DNA of 64,000 bases from Planosporangium thailandense (GTDB taxonomy: Bacteria > Actinomycetota > Actinomycetes > Mycobacteriales > Micromonosporaceae): NCBI RefSeq assembly GCF_011947195.1, contig NZ_JAATVY010000028.1:1-64000 (forward strand), given 5' to 3'. A model generated the notes under the pieces. It was given only the letters and a program-made list of their open reading frames with translations. It ran no database searches and was not told the origin of the DNA. Positions 46,748-55,928 of this stretch are shown here, one piece after another (the first letter of the stretch is position 1; each line of letters starts with the position of its first letter). Position numbers and translations under genes: made by a program.

Positions 46748-48865
46748 ATGGACCAGCTGATCCGCGGCGACGTTCACGACCCGCACGCCATCCTCGGCGC
46801 GCATCCGACCGACGACCACACGGTTATCCGTACGCTGCGCCGGCACGCGACCGTGGTGCAGGTGGTGGTGGAGGCCGACGACGGCGCGCGGCGGTACCCG
46901 ATGAAGCGCTGCCACGCCTGCGGGGTCTTCGAGGCGACCGTGCCCGGCCGGGTCCTCGACTACCGCATCGAGGTCGACGGGAAGGTGCACGACGACCCGT
47001 ACCGGCACCTGCCCGCCCTGGGTGAGCTGGACCTGCACCTGATCCGTGAAGGCCGCCACGAGCGGCTGTGGGAGGTCCTCGGCGCGCATCCGAAAGACGG
47101 CGGTGTCGCGTTCGCGGTGTGGGCGCCCAACGCCCGCGGGGTGCGGGTCGTCGGCGACTTCACCGGCTGGGGCGACGACGACGGCTGGCCGATGCGGTCG
47201 CTGGGCGCCTCCGGCGTGTGGGAGCTGTTCGTGCCCGAGGCCGAGGTCGGCCAGCGCTACAAGTACCGGATCCTCGGCCCCGACGGCGGTTGGCGGGAGA
47301 AGGCGGACCCGCTCGCCCAGCGCACCGAGGTGCCGCCGCGCACCGCGTCGGTGATCTACCGGTCGCAGTACGAGTGGAAGGACGCCGAGTGGCTGGCCCG
47401 CCGGGCGACCAGCCGGGCGTACGCCGAGCCGATGAGCATCTACGAGGTGCACCTGGGCTCATGGCGGCCGGGGCTGTCGTACACCGAACTGGCCGACCAG
47501 CTCACCGACTACGTCACCGAGATGGGCTTCACCCACGTGGAGTTCATGCCGGTGATGGAGCACCCGTTCGGCGGCTCGTGGGGGTACCAGGTCACCGGCT
47601 ACTACGCGCCGACCGCGCGCTTCGGCGACCCCGACGAGTTCCGGTACCTGGTCGACCGGCTGCACTCCGCCGGCATCGGCGTCATCGTCGACTGGGTGCC
47701 GGCGCACTTCCCGCGCGACGAGTGGGCCCTCGCCCGGTTCGACGGCACCCCGCTGTACGAGCACGCCGACCCCCGCCGGGGCGAGCACCCCGACTGGGGC
47801 ACCCTCATCTTCGACTTCGGCCGCCGCGAGGTGCGCAACTTCCTGGTGGCCAACGCGCTGTTCTGGTGTCAGGAGTTCCACGTCGACGGGCTGCGCGTCG
47901 ACGCGGTCGCCTCGATGCTGTACCTGGACTACTCCCGCCAGCCTGGCGAGTGGACCCCCAACCAGTACGGTGGCCGGGAGAACCTGGACGCGATCGCGTT
48001 CCTGCAGGAGATGAACGCGACCGTGTACAAGCACAACCCCGGGGTGGTCACGGTCGCCGAGGAGTCGACCGCCTGGCCGGGCGTGACCCGCCCGACGCAC
48101 GCCCAGGGCCTCGGCTTCGGCTTCAAATGGAACATGGGCTGGATGAACGACACCCTCGCCTACCTGGGCAAGGAGCCGATCCACCGGCAGTGGCACCACC
48201 ACCAGATGACGTTCTCCACCGTGTACGCCTGGAGCGAGAACTACGTCCTGCCGATCAGCCACGACGAGGTGGTGCACGGCAAGGGGTCGCTGGTCGGCAA
48301 GATGCCCGGCGACATGTGGCAGAAGCTCGCCAACGCGCGCGCCCTGCTGGCGTTCCAGTGGGCGCACCCGGGCAAGCAGCTGCTGTTCATGGGTTCGGAG
48401 CTCGGTGACGACCGGGAGTGGAACGAAGAGCGCGGGCTGGACTGGGGCCTGCTCGACGACCCGGCCCGCGCCGGCATGCAGCGGCTGGTCCGCGACCTGA
48501 ACGTCGTCTACCGCGACACCCCGGCGCTGTGGGCGCGCGACACCGAACCGGCCGGCTTCCGCTGGATCTGCGCCGAGGACTCCGCGAACAACACGTTCTC
48601 GTTCCTGCGCCTCGCGCCCGATGTGCCGCCGCTGGCCTGCGTGGTCAACTTCGCCGCCGTTCCGCACGAGAACTACCGCATCGGGCTGCCCACGACCGGC
48701 CCCTGGTCGGAGGTCGTCAACACCGACGCCGAGATCTACGGCGGCTCCGGCGTCGGCAACCTCGGCACCGTCGAGGCCGAGGAGGTGCCGTGGCACGGCC
48801 TCCCCGCGTCGGTGGCGCTGCGGGTCCCGCCGCTGGGCGCGCTGTGGCTGCGCCCGGCTGACTAG
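46748..48865 (+). CDS. glgB: 1,4-alpha-glucan branching enzyme
   Basis: This 705-residue GlgB forms alpha-1,6 branches. It has an N-terminal CBM48-type domain ([20 protein letters not shown]), a GH13_9 catalytic domain with [17 protein letters not shown] (Asp), [14 protein letters not shown] (Glu) and [15 protein letters not shown] (Asp), and an all-beta C-terminal domain. The GWGYQV-type motif reads [23 protein letters not shown] precedes the ATG. Its TAG stop is interlocked with that of glgM on the other strand within one CTAG. Confidence 0.97.
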   Translation: MDQLIRGDVHDPHAILGAHPTDDHTVIRTLRRHATVVQVVVEADDGARRYPMKRCHACGVFEATVPGRVLDYRIEVDGKVHDDPYRHLPALGELDLHLIREGRHERLWEVLGAHPKDGGVAFAVWAPNARGVRVVGDFTGWGDDDGWPMRSLGASGVWELFVPEAEVGQRYKYRILGPDGGWREKADPLAQRTEVPPRTASVIYRSQYEWKDAEWLARRATSRAYAEPMSIYEVHLGSWRPGLSYTELADQLTDYVTEMGFTHVEFMPVMEHPFGGSWGYQVTGYYAPTARFGDPDEFRYLVDRLHSAGIGVIVDWVPAHFPRDEWALARFDGTPLYEHADPRRGEHPDWGTLIFDFGRREVRNFLVANALFWCQEFHVDGLRVDAVASMLYLDYSRQPGEWTPNQYGGRENLDAIAFLQEMNATVYKHNPGVVTVAEESTAWPGVTRPTHAQGLGFGFKWNMGWMNDTLAYLGKEPIHRQWHHHQMTFSTVYAWSENYVLPISHDEVVHGKGSLVGKMPGDMWQKLANARALLAFQWAHPGKQLLFMGSELGDDREWNEERGLDWGLLDDPARAGMQRLVRDLNVVYRDTPALWARDTEPAGFRWICAEDSANNTFSFLRLAPDVPPLACVVNFAAVPHENYRIGLPTTGPWSEVVNTDAEIYGGSGVGNLGTVEAEEVPWHGLPASVALRVPPLGALWLRPAD

Positions 48866-50079
48866 TCTTCGAGGACGGACCGGTAGACGTCCATGGTGCG
48901 CTCGGCGATCGACGCCCAGGAGAAGTGCTCCACGGCGCGGCGGCGGCCGGCCCGCCCCATCTCGTCGGCCCGGGCCGGGTCGGCGAGCAGGTCGTTGACC
49001 GCCCCGGCCAGGTCGGCGACGAAGCGGTCGGGGTCGTTCGGGGTACCGCTGCCGTCGCTCGCCTGGTCGATCGGCACCAGCAGCCCGGTCACCCCGTCTT
49101 CGACGACCTCCGGGATCCCGCCGGTCGCGGTGGCCACCACGGCGGTCTCGCACGCCATCGCCTCCAGGTTGACGATGCCCATCGGCTCGTAGACCGACGG
49201 GCACACGAACACGGTGGCGTGCGTGAGCACCTGGATGACCTCGTCCTTGGGCAGCATCGCCTGCACCCAGACCACGCCCTCCCGGGTGGCCCGCAGCTGC
49301 GTGGCGAGCGCCTCCACCTCGGCGGCGATCTCCGGCGTGTCCGGGGCGCCGGCCAGCAGGACCAGCTGCGTGTCGGCCGGGAACGACCGGGCCGCGCGTA
49401 GCAGGTACGGCAGGCCCTTCTGCCGGGTGATCCGCCCGACGTACACCACGCTCGGCTTGCCCGGGTCGATGCCCAGCCGCGCCAGGACGTCGGTGCCGCG
49501 GTCGGGCGCGTACTGCCCGGTGTCGATGCCGTTGTGCACGACCCGGACCCGGGCCGGGTCCACGGCCGGGTAGGCGGCGAGGACGTCGCGCCTCATCCCC
49601 TCCGACACGGCGATGACCGCGTCGGCCGCCTCGATCGCGGTGCGCTCGACCCACGACGACAGCGCGTACCCACCCCCGAGCTGCTCCGCCTTCCACGGCC
49701 GCAGCGGCTCCAGGCTATGGGTGGTGACCACGTGCGGCACCCCGTACAGCAGCTTGGCGACGTGCCCGGCGAGGTTGGCGTACCAGGTGTGGCTATGCAC
49801 GACGTCCGCGCCGGCGCAGCCGGCCGCCATCTCCAGGTCGACGCCCATCGTGCGCAGGGCCGGGTTCGCGCCCGCCAGCCCGGGCGGGTCGGCGTAGGCG
49901 GTGACGTCGGACTCCTCGCGCGGCGCGCCGAAACAGCGCACCCGGACGTCGGCCAGGCGGCGCAGCTCGCGCGCGAGGTACTCGACGTGCACCCCGGCGC
50001 CGCCGTACACCTCCGGCGGGTACTCCCGGGTGAGCAGATCGACGCGAACACCGCTGGCAGCAGGCGAGAAGTCGGCCAC
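48862..50079 (-). CDS. glgM: ADP-glucose-dependent glycosyltransferase of the GlgM/actinobacterial GlgA type
   Basis: This 405-residue GT4-type enzyme of the corynebacterial GlgA / mycobacterial GlgM group makes maltose-1-phosphate (GlgM activity) or elongates glucan from ADP-glucose. It has [21 protein letters not shown] at the N-terminus, [17 protein letters not shown] at the start of the second Rossmann domain, and [20 protein letters not shown], the nucleotide-sugar-binding E-x7-E motif. The GTG at 50079 is chosen from -10 spacing (TATGGT, 6 nt upstream). It is divergent from glgC, which supplies ADP-glucose. The split between GlgM and glycogen synthase activity cannot be decided from sequence alone. 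Confidence 0.9.
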   Translation of the reverse strand: MADFSPAASGVRVDLLTREYPPEVYGGAGVHVEYLARELRRLADVRVRCFGAPREESDVTAYADPPGLAGANPALRTMGVDLEMAAGCAGADVVHSHTWYANLAGHVAKLLYGVPHVVTTHSLEPLRPWKAEQLGGGYALSSWVERTAIEAADAVIAVSEGMRRDVLAAYPAVDPARVRVVHNGIDTGQYAPDRGTDVLARLGIDPGKPSVVYVGRITRQKGLPYLLRAARSFPADTQLVLLAGAPDTPEIAAEVEALATQLRATREGVVWVQAMLPKDEVIQVLTHATVFVCPSVYEPMGIVNLEAMACETAVVATATGGIPEVVEDGVTGLLVPIDQASDGSGTPNDPDRFVADLAGAVNDLLADPARADEMGRAGRRRAVEHFSWASIAERTMDVYRSVLED

Positions 50080-50085
50080 ACTGGC

Positions 50086-50091
50086 ACCATA
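50086..50091 (-). promoter_or_regulatory. -10 element for leaderless transcription of glgM
   Basis: TATGGT on the minus strand, 6 nt before the GTG at 50079; no ribosome binding site is visible. Confidence 0.55.
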
Positions 50092-50137
50092 GCGTGATCG
50101 GGATCGTTCCCGGCTGGTGCTATCCGGCTTTGATCGT

Positions 50138-50143
50138 TAGCGT
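50138..50143 (+). promoter_or_regulatory. -10 element for leaderless transcription of glgC
   Basis: TAGCGT, 7 nt before the ATG at 50151. It shares a 71-bp divergent region with the glgM promoter. Confidence 0.55.
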
Positions 50144-50150
50144 CGATTGT

Positions 50151-51383
50151 ATGGCTGGAAAAGTCCTCGCTATCGTCCTCGCCGGTGGTGAGGGCAAGCG
50201 GCTCATGCCGCTGACCGCCGACCGCGCCAAGCCCGCCGTGCCGTTCGGCGGCGTGTACCGGCTGGTCGACTTCGCGCTGTCCAACATCGTCAACGGCGGC
50301 TACCTGAAGGTCGTCGTGCTGACCCAGTACAAGTCGCACTCGCTCGACCGGCACATCACCCGGACCTGGCGGATGTCCAATCAGCTGGGCAACTACATCA
50401 CCCCGGTGCCGGCACAGCAGCGGCTCGGCCCGCGCTGGTTCGCCGGCTCGGCGGACGCGATCTACCAGAACCTGAACCTCATATACGACGAGAATCCGGA
50501 CTATCTGATCGTGTTCGGGGCCGACCACATCTACCGGATGGACCCCCGGCAGATGGTGGAGGACCACATCGCCTCCGGCGCCGGCGCGACGGTCGCCGCG
50601 ATCCGCCAGCCGCTGTCCATGGCCGACCAGTTGGGCGTCATCGACGTGGCCTCCGACGGCCGGCGCATCCGCGCGTTCCGGGAGAAGCCGAAGGACGCCC
50701 AGGGGCTGCCGGACTCCCCTGACGAGATCTACGCGTCCATGGGCAACTACGTGTTCACCACCCAGGCGCTGGTCGACGCCCTGACCCGCGACGCGCAGGA
50801 CATCAGCAGCCGGCACGACATGGGCGGCAACATCATCCCGATGTTCGTCGAGCGCGGCGACGCCAATGTGTACGACTTCCGCGACAACACGGTGCCCGGC
50901 AGCACCGAACGGGATCGCGGCTACTGGCGCGACGTGGGGACGCTGGACTCGTTCTACGACGCCCACATGGACCTGATCGCGATCCACCCGATCTTCAACC
51001 TGTACAACTACGACTGGCCGATCTACACCGAGAACCGGCCCTGGCCGCCGGCGAAGTTCGTACACGGCTGGCAGGAGCGGGTGGGCCGGGCGATCGGCTC
51101 CATCGTGGCGCCGGGCGCGGTGGTCTCCGGCTCGCTCGTGGAGAACTCCATCGTCTCCCCCAACGTCCACGTCCACTCCTGGGCGCACGTCGAGGGCTCG
51201 GTGCTCATGGAGAGCGTCGACGTCGGCCGGCACGCGGTGATCCGCAACGCCATCATCGACAAGAACGTCGTCATTCCGGAAGGCACCGAGATCGGCGTCG
51301 ACCTGGAGCGTGACCGGTCCCGCTACACGGTCTCCGACAACGGCATCGTGGTCATCGGCAAAGGCCAGATCGTGAAGCCCTGA
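50151..51383 (+). CDS. glgC: Glucose-1-phosphate adenylyltransferase
   Basis: This 410-residue GlgC makes ADP-glucose from glucose-1-phosphate and ATP. It has [17 protein letters not shown] (nucleotide-binding loop), [32 protein letters not shown] (catalytic Asp) and [10 protein letters not shown] with AFREKPK. The C-terminal left-handed beta-helix (about 300-400) has hexapeptide rungs including [20 protein letters not shown]. Length matches bacterial GlgC. It is divergent from glgM, so both ADP-glucose synthesis and use are transcribed from one short region. No Shine-Dalgarno is seen. Confidence 0.97.
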   Translation: MAGKVLAIVLAGGEGKRLMPLTADRAKPAVPFGGVYRLVDFALSNIVNGGYLKVVVLTQYKSHSLDRHITRTWRMSNQLGNYITPVPAQQRLGPRWFAGSADAIYQNLNLIYDENPDYLIVFGADHIYRMDPRQMVEDHIASGAGATVAAIRQPLSMADQLGVIDVASDGRRIRAFREKPKDAQGLPDSPDEIYASMGNYVFTTQALVDALTRDAQDISSRHDMGGNIIPMFVERGDANVYDFRDNTVPGSTERDRGYWRDVGTLDSFYDAHMDLIAIHPIFNLYNYDWPIYTENRPWPPAKFVHGWQERVGRAIGSIVAPGAVVSGSLVENSIVSPNVHVHSWAHVEGSVLMESVDVGRHAVIRNAIIDKNVVIPEGTEIGVDLERDRSRYTVSDNGIVVIGKGQIVKP

Positions 51384-51405
51384 CGCCTGCGCGGGTCCGC
51401 ACACC

Positions 51406-51876
51406 CTACGGCGGCGATGGCACGAGCAGGATCGGGCAGCGGCTGTGCACCGCGACGTCCTGGCTGACCTGACCGAGCATCAGCGCCGGGGTCGCCCCGT
51501 CGCAGCGGGTTCCCATGACGATCAGGTCGGCCTCCCAGGCGGCGGCGAGCAGCGCCGTCGCCGGGTCGCCGATCTCGACCTCGTACTCGATCGTGGTGCC
51601 CGGGGCGAGGTCCGCCGCCACCTGCTCGACCTCGTGCCGTACCTGCTGCCCGACCGCGGTCGCCCGGCCGGACCGCACCCGCATCACCCGCGTCGGCCCG
51701 TCCATTCCCGGCGCGATCCCGGGCGGGTCGTCACGCAGGCCGAGCGTGCGTACGACGCACAGCGACGACCCGCTCTGCACCGCCTGGCGCAACGCTACGG
51801 TGAGCACCGCCGCATCGTTGTCGTACCCGCTCAGTCCAACGATGATCCAGCCGGTCCCTCGTATGTGGTGGTCCAT
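51406..51876 (-). CDS. Universal stress protein, single domain
   Basis: This 156-residue UspA-type protein has WIIVGLSGYDNDAAVLTVAL at the N-terminus, a VVxDP-like EVEIGDPATALLAAAWEADL, and LIVMGTRCDGATPALMLGQVSQDVAVHSRCPILLVP, which is a modified GxxG-9-G-(S/T/N) nucleotide-binding end. The typical G-2x-G-9x-GS motif is not perfect, so ATP binding is uncertain. The ATG at 51876 is chosen; a GTG at 51891 adds five residues. A DosR-box-like palindrome lies 48 nt upstream, linking it to the dormancy island. Confidence 0.86.
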   Translation of the reverse strand: MDHHIRGTGWIIVGLSGYDNDAAVLTVALRQAVQSGSSLCVVRTLGLRDDPPGIAPGMDGPTRVMRVRSGRATAVGQQVRHEVEQVAADLAPGTTIEYEVEIGDPATALLAAAWEADLIVMGTRCDGATPALMLGQVSQDVAVHSRCPILLVPSPP

Positions 51877-51923
51877 CCTCCTGCCCCCCACCCGAGAGTC
51901 GCCGTCGGGGTTCGACAGGCCAA

Positions 51924-51937
51924 GGGCACATGGTCCC
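51924..51937. promoter_or_regulatory. DosR-box-like palindrome before the single-domain USP
   Basis: GGGCACATGGTCCC has GGG/CCC ends and a right half matching the GGGAC-type DosR half-site. It lies 48 nt upstream of the USP start. Confidence 0.5.
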
Positions 51938-51966
51938 GGGGTTGCCGGCCGTTGGGCTCGCCGGGT

Positions 51967-52236
51967 TCAGCGGCTCAGCCGCACCGGCTCGTGAGTGACC
52001 GCCTGGATGTCCCGCGCCGCCGACACCAGCAGGCGCTGGCCCAGGTCACACAGGGCCCGCGCCGCGGCGAGCTCGTCTCCGATCTCCGGAATGTCCCGGT
52101 CGCTCGGATTCAGCTTGGCCCGGCCGATCCCCACCAGCCGGGTGTCCGCGCCGCTCTGTAGGCAGGCTTCCGCGTACGTGCGTCCCCCTTCTTCGTCGAC
52201 GAGGACCTCGATCGTCCACCGCTTCGCCGTCGACAT
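51967..52236 (-). CDS. DUF1876 family protein (Rv1738-like)
   Basis: This 89-residue protein has AKRWTIEVLVDEEGGRTYAEA at the N-terminus and a C-terminal ARALCDLGQRLLVSAARDIQ helix, the DUF1876 pattern. In Mycobacterium tuberculosis the DUF1876 proteins Rv1738 and Rv2632c include DosR-regulon members, and Rv1738 has been proposed to resemble a ribosome hibernation factor. GGAGGTGGACC precedes the ATG at 52236. A good DosR-box-like sequence (CGGGACTTTTAACCC on the minus strand) lies 66 nt upstream. A translation-dampening role in dormancy is inference from the family. Confidence 0.85.
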   Translation of the reverse strand: MSTAKRWTIEVLVDEEGGRTYAEACLQSGADTRLVGIGRAKLNPSDRDIPEIGDELAAARALCDLGQRLLVSAARDIQAVTHEPVRLSR

Positions 52237-52301
52237 GGTCCACCTCCAACAGGCGCGGTTCCCGTCATCTCAACCTCGCCCGGCCCGCGCCCGGCCGTAC
52301 A

Positions 52302-52315
52302 GGGTTAAAAGTCCC
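52302..52315. promoter_or_regulatory. DosR-box-like palindrome before the DUF1876 gene
   Basis: GGGTTAAAAGTCCC on plus; read on minus it is GGGACTTTTAACCC, with one perfect GGGACTTT half. This is one of the best matches in the window to the DosR consensus. Confidence 0.6.
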
Positions 52316-52334
52316 GTTCCCGGCCGCGTTCGCT

Positions 52335-53699
52335 TTAGTCGCCTCCGCCCGACGCGCGCAACGCGAAAACCGTGGCGCGGATATCCCGGATGATGTCGTC
52401 GATCTCCTCGACCCGATCAGTGATCATGCCTTTCACCGTGCTGTCACCGACGCGCCCCGCGACCGCCTGGATGGAAAGCCCCACGCCGAACAGCCGGTGG
52501 ATCACACTGTGCTGCAGGTCCTCGCCGATACGTTGGCGGTCTTCGAGCAACCGCAGCCGCTCGGCGTCCCGGCGCGCCTCGGCCAACTCCAGCGCGAGCG
52601 CCGCCTGTCCGGCGAACGCGGCGATCATGTCGACGTCAGCGGCGTCGAACGGCCCGCTCTGCTTGGATTTCGACACGATCAGCGCGCCGATCACTCCTTT
52701 GCCGCTGGCGATCGGAGCGATCACCGCCGGGCCCACCTCGTTCAAGCGGTGCCCGGCGAGCCTGATCCGCGGGTCGCTGCGCACATCGGCCAACCGCACC
52801 GGTCGCCGCTCGGCCATCGCGATCGCCGACGCGGACCCCTGCATCGGGAAGGTCTCGCCCTGCCACGGGCGGAAGATGCCCTCCGCGACGGCGACCCGCA
52901 GCAGCCCGGGGTCGTCGGTGGGTACGGTCACGCTGGCGCCGTCGGCGGTGCTGGCGTGCGCGGCGCGCCCGACCATCCGCCGCAACGCCTGTTCCGGATC
53001 CGCGCCGGCCAGCAACTGGGCGGTGATCTCGATGAGCGCCGCCTGCCACTCCTGACGGCGGCTGGCCTCGGCGAATGCGAGGGCGTTGTCGATCGCGATC
53101 CCGGCCTCGGCCATCAGCGCGGCGCTCACGTCCTCGTCCTCGGCGGTGAACTCGTCGGCGCCCCGCTTCCCGGTCAGATACAGGTTGCCGAACAGCCGGT
53201 CGCGCACCCGCACCGGTACCCGAAGCAGCGAGGATATCGGCGGGTGAAGGTGGGGGAAGCCGACCGCACCGAAATGGTGGGCGAGGTCGTGCAGCCGTAG
53301 CTGCCGGGGCCGGTCGGCCTGCGGGCACAACACCTCCTCGGACTCGGCCAACTGGCCGATTCGGGCGGCGTCCTCGTCGTCCAGCCCCGTATAGGCGGAC
53401 CAGACGAGCTGGTCGTCGCGTACCAGGCGGATGACCGCGTAGCGCGCGTGCACCAGTTCCCGCGCGCAGTCCAGGACGCGGCCCAGCAAATGGTCCATGT
53501 CCCGGACACGCGAGACCGCCAGGTTCGCCCGCAGGAGCCCGAGCAGCTGTCCACGGGTCTCACGCACGTCCTCGCCCCGCGCCGCCAACCGCCGCAGCGG
53601 CCGCTCGAGCGCGGGCCCCGCCTCCAGCGCGCCGGGGTCGGACGACTGAGGACTGCCCGGGCCGCTGCCGGTCGAGGGCCGCCGGGCGTCCTCGCCCAT
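52335..53699 (-). CDS. DosS/DosT-like double-GAF protein with degenerate histidine kinase region
   Basis: This 454-residue protein has GAF-A at about residues 65-210 and GAF-B at about 235-375. In GAF-A, RLHDLAHHFGAVGFPHLHPP and VPVRVRDRLFGNLYLTGK align with DosS/DosT; His152 in HPP corresponds, from memory, to their proximal haem ligand. The dimerisation helix DRQRIGEDLQHSVIHRLFG follows, but the phospho-accepting His of DLHDxVIQRLF is replaced by Gln396. The protein ends right after VFALRASGGGD, with no ATPase domain. It can therefore sense but not autophosphorylate. It may act as a decoy, dimer partner or non-kinase haem sensor. ATG 53699 has GGAGGGGG upstream; the GTG at 53708 is possible. 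Confidence 0.88.
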   Translation of the reverse strand: MGEDARRPSTGSGPGSPQSSDPGALEAGPALERPLRRLAARGEDVRETRGQLLGLLRANLAVSRVRDMDHLLGRVLDCARELVHARYAVIRLVRDDQLVWSAYTGLDDEDAARIGQLAESEEVLCPQADRPRQLRLHDLAHHFGAVGFPHLHPPISSLLRVPVRVRDRLFGNLYLTGKRGADEFTAEDEDVSAALMAEAGIAIDNALAFAEASRRQEWQAALIEITAQLLAGADPEQALRRMVGRAAHASTADGASVTVPTDDPGLLRVAVAEGIFRPWQGETFPMQGSASAIAMAERRPVRLADVRSDPRIRLAGHRLNEVGPAVIAPIASGKGVIGALIVSKSKQSGPFDAADVDMIAAFAGQAALALELAEARRDAERLRLLEDRQRIGEDLQHSVIHRLFGVGLSIQAVAGRVGDSTVKGMITDRVEEIDDIIRDIRATVFALRASGGGD

Positions 53700-54108
53700 A
53701 TGCGCCACCCCCTCCGCGCTCGCGCCCGCGGGATGCGCCGACCTCGCCGGCAGCTTCAACCCTTGCACCCGATCGCCGCACCGACCACGCTCCCGCTGGC
53801 TTATCGCGCCGTAGCAGCCTCGGCTCGCCCGGTCACAGCACGCGGCGGACCCGCGATGAGCCGACCGCGCGATCCGTGACCAAAGACCGGTTTGAGGCGG
53901 GTACAACGGCACCGTCACCGCAGCGGCGGCGGGTCGACGCTGGAGTTGACAGAAAAAGCTGGCGGCGGGCGTACACCGGTTCCGGCGCCAGCATTCACCG
54001 GCAGCGGCCCGGCACGACGTCTCGTACGCCGTGCCGGCCGATCGCGGCGCTGCCGGGCGCCATGTCCGCGTTTCCCCGACGCGGCTGGCACCGCGCGAGG
54101 GGGACCTC
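53700..54108. other. 409-bp divergent intergenic region
   Basis: This region lies between the DosS-like gene (minus) and the first tandem USP (plus). No coding sequence is supported. It contains a weak DosR-box-like GTGACCAAAGACCG at 53876-53889 and presumably both promoters. Confidence 0.5.
53876..53889. promoter_or_regulatory. Weak DosR-box-like sequence
   Basis: GTGACCAAAGACCG resembles the devR-proximal box GGGACCTTAGACCC at 10 of 14 positions. It lies in the divergent region between the DosS-like gene and the USP operon, but 219 nt from the USP start. Confidence 0.35.
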
Positions 54109-54984
54109 ATGCGTACAGCGAAACTGGTCGTCGGCACCGACGGCTCGCCGCCGAGCCTGACGGCGCTGCGGTGGGCCGCCCTCGAGGCGCAGCGCCGCTG
54201 CGTCGAACTCGTGGTGGTGCTGGCCTACAACTGGCGCGCGCTGACGACCCGCCTGCTCGGCGGCTACGAGTTCCGGGAGTACATCCGGGACCTGGCCACG
54301 GCGATCGTGGACGCGGCGGTCGCCGAGGTCCGCACGATCGCGCCAAAGGTACGCGTGCGTGGCTCGGCGGTGTTCGGCGAGCCCGCGCCGGTGCTGCTCG
54401 ACGCGAGCGACGAGGCCGACATGGTGGTCGTGGGCAGCCACTGCGGCGGCGGCGTGGCCCCGCCGCAGACCGGGCCGGGCGCGGGCTCGTTGGGCGTCCA
54501 GCTCGCCGCCCGCACCTGCTGCCCGGCGACGGTGGTCGTCCGCGGCCACGACGGCCGCAGCGGTGACCCGGTCGTGGTCGGGGTGGACGGCTCCGCGTCG
54601 GCCGGGTTCGCCACCGGTATCGCGTTCGAAGAGGCCGCCCGGAGGAACTGCCCGATCATGGCGGTGCGCGCCCACGACGCCAGGGTGCGGCCGCACCGGG
54701 CCGACTCCAGCGGGGCCCGGACCTGGGCGGGGCTGGAGATGGCGCTGCTGGGCGAGGTCGCCGGATGGCACGACAAGTACCCGGAGGTCTCCGTCGAACA
54801 CACGATCGCCAAGGGCAGCCCGGCCGCCGTACTGACGGCCTGGTCGCGGTACGCGCAGCTGGTCGTCGTGGGCGGCCCGGACCACCGGCCCGCGTGCCGG
54901 CTGCCGGCCGGTTCGGTCGGGCGGCAGCTGATCCGCCACGCCGACTGTCCGGTCCTGCTGGCGCGCGCCCGCGCCGGCATATGA
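54109..54984 (+). CDS. Tandem-domain universal stress protein
   Basis: This 291-residue protein has two Usp domains. Domain 1 opens with KLVVGTDGSPPSLTALRWAA and domain 2 with PVVVGVDGSASAGFATGIAF. Each carries a VVxGxxG-like segment (DMVVVGSHCGGG; QLVVVGGPDHRPACRLPAGS) near its nucleotide-binding end, with GSVGRQLIRHADCPVLL complete in domain 2. Two-domain Usps of this type (for example Rv2623) are DosR-regulon members in mycobacteria. The ATG at 54109 follows GAGGGGGAC. An aldolase gene follows 27 nt downstream, so these are likely one operon. Confidence 0.92.
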   Translation: MRTAKLVVGTDGSPPSLTALRWAALEAQRRCVELVVVLAYNWRALTTRLLGGYEFREYIRDLATAIVDAAVAEVRTIAPKVRVRGSAVFGEPAPVLLDASDEADMVVVGSHCGGGVAPPQTGPGAGSLGVQLAARTCCPATVVVRGHDGRSGDPVVVGVDGSASAGFATGIAFEEAARRNCPIMAVRAHDARVRPHRADSSGARTWAGLEMALLGEVAGWHDKYPEVSVEHTIAKGSPAAVLTAWSRYAQLVVVGGPDHRPACRLPAGSVGRQLIRHADCPVLLARARAGI

Positions 54985-55011
54985 CCCGCTGATCACGAAC
55001 GGAGGGCGACC

Positions 55012-55905
55012 ATGACCCGAAGGCCTCGCCTCGGCGAGATCGGTCTGAACACGGGCAAGAAAGCCCGCCTGCACCGCATCCTGCACACGTACGGCCTGGG
55101 CAACGGTACGGCCCTGTTCCTGCCGTACGACCAAGGGCTCGAACACGGCCCGCGCGACTTCTTCGCCAACCCGGCGGCGAGCGACCCCGCCTACATCGTC
55201 AAGCTCGCGGTCGAGGGCGGCTTCAACGGCGTCGCCCTGCAGATCGGCCTGGCCGAGAAGTTCTTCTGGGACTACGCCGGCGAGGTCCCGCTGATCCTCA
55301 AGCTCAACGGAAAGACCGACATCCCCTCCGACGCGCGACCGCTTTCACCGCTGCACGCGACCGTCGCCGACGCCGTACGGCTGGGCGCCGACGCCGTCGG
55401 CTACACCATGTACGTCGGGTCGCCCGCGCAGGAGGAGGACTTCGCCCAGTTCCGGGTGGTCCGGGAGGAGGCGCACCGGCTCGGCATGCCGCTGATCGTG
55501 TGGGCGTACCCGCGCGGCGAGGCGGTCGAGACCAAGGGCGGCAAGGACTCCTTCTACGCCGTCGACTACGCCGCCCGTACCGCGAGCGAAGTCGGCGCGG
55601 ACGTCGTCAAGGTCAACTTCCCGCAGCCGGACAAGCGCAGCGGCGTACCCGGCGGCTACGCCGCCGAGTTCACCCCGCAGCAGGCCGTCGACGCGGTCGT
55701 GCGGTCGGCCAACCGCACGCTGGTGCTCATCTCCGGCGGCGAGAAGGCCGACGACCAGGCCATGCTCGAGAAGGCCCGCGAGGCGATGGAGGCCGGCACC
55801 ACCGGGCTGATCTTCGGCCGCAACGTCTGGCAGCGCGACCACGACGACTCGCTGCGATTGGTTTCCCGGCTCAAGGAGATTCTCGCCAAGTACCCGAACG
55901 ACTGA
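55012..55905 (+). CDS. Class I fructose-bisphosphate aldolase, DhnA/FbaB type
   Basis: This 297-residue barrel enzyme of the archaeal-type class I aldolase family has ALFLPYDQGLEHGPRDFF at the N-terminus, VPLILKLNGKTDIP, a VWAYPRGEAV segment and the Schiff-base Lys region GADVVKVNFPQPDKR, with the C-terminal phosphate-binding TGLIFGRNVWQR. It cleaves or forms fructose-1,6-bisphosphate, though some members act in other aldol reactions. CGGAGGGCGACC precedes the ATG. It is sandwiched between universal stress genes, which suggests sugar-phosphate metabolism under hypoxia or stress. Confidence 0.92.
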   Translation: MTRRPRLGEIGLNTGKKARLHRILHTYGLGNGTALFLPYDQGLEHGPRDFFANPAASDPAYIVKLAVEGGFNGVALQIGLAEKFFWDYAGEVPLILKLNGKTDIPSDARPLSPLHATVADAVRLGADAVGYTMYVGSPAQEEDFAQFRVVREEAHRLGMPLIVWAYPRGEAVETKGGKDSFYAVDYAARTASEVGADVVKVNFPQPDKRSGVPGGYAAEFTPQQAVDAVVRSANRTLVLISGGEKADDQAMLEKAREAMEAGTTGLIFGRNVWQRDHDDSLRLVSRLKEILAKYPND

Positions 55906-55928
55906 GCGCGACGCGCGAGCGGGTGGGC

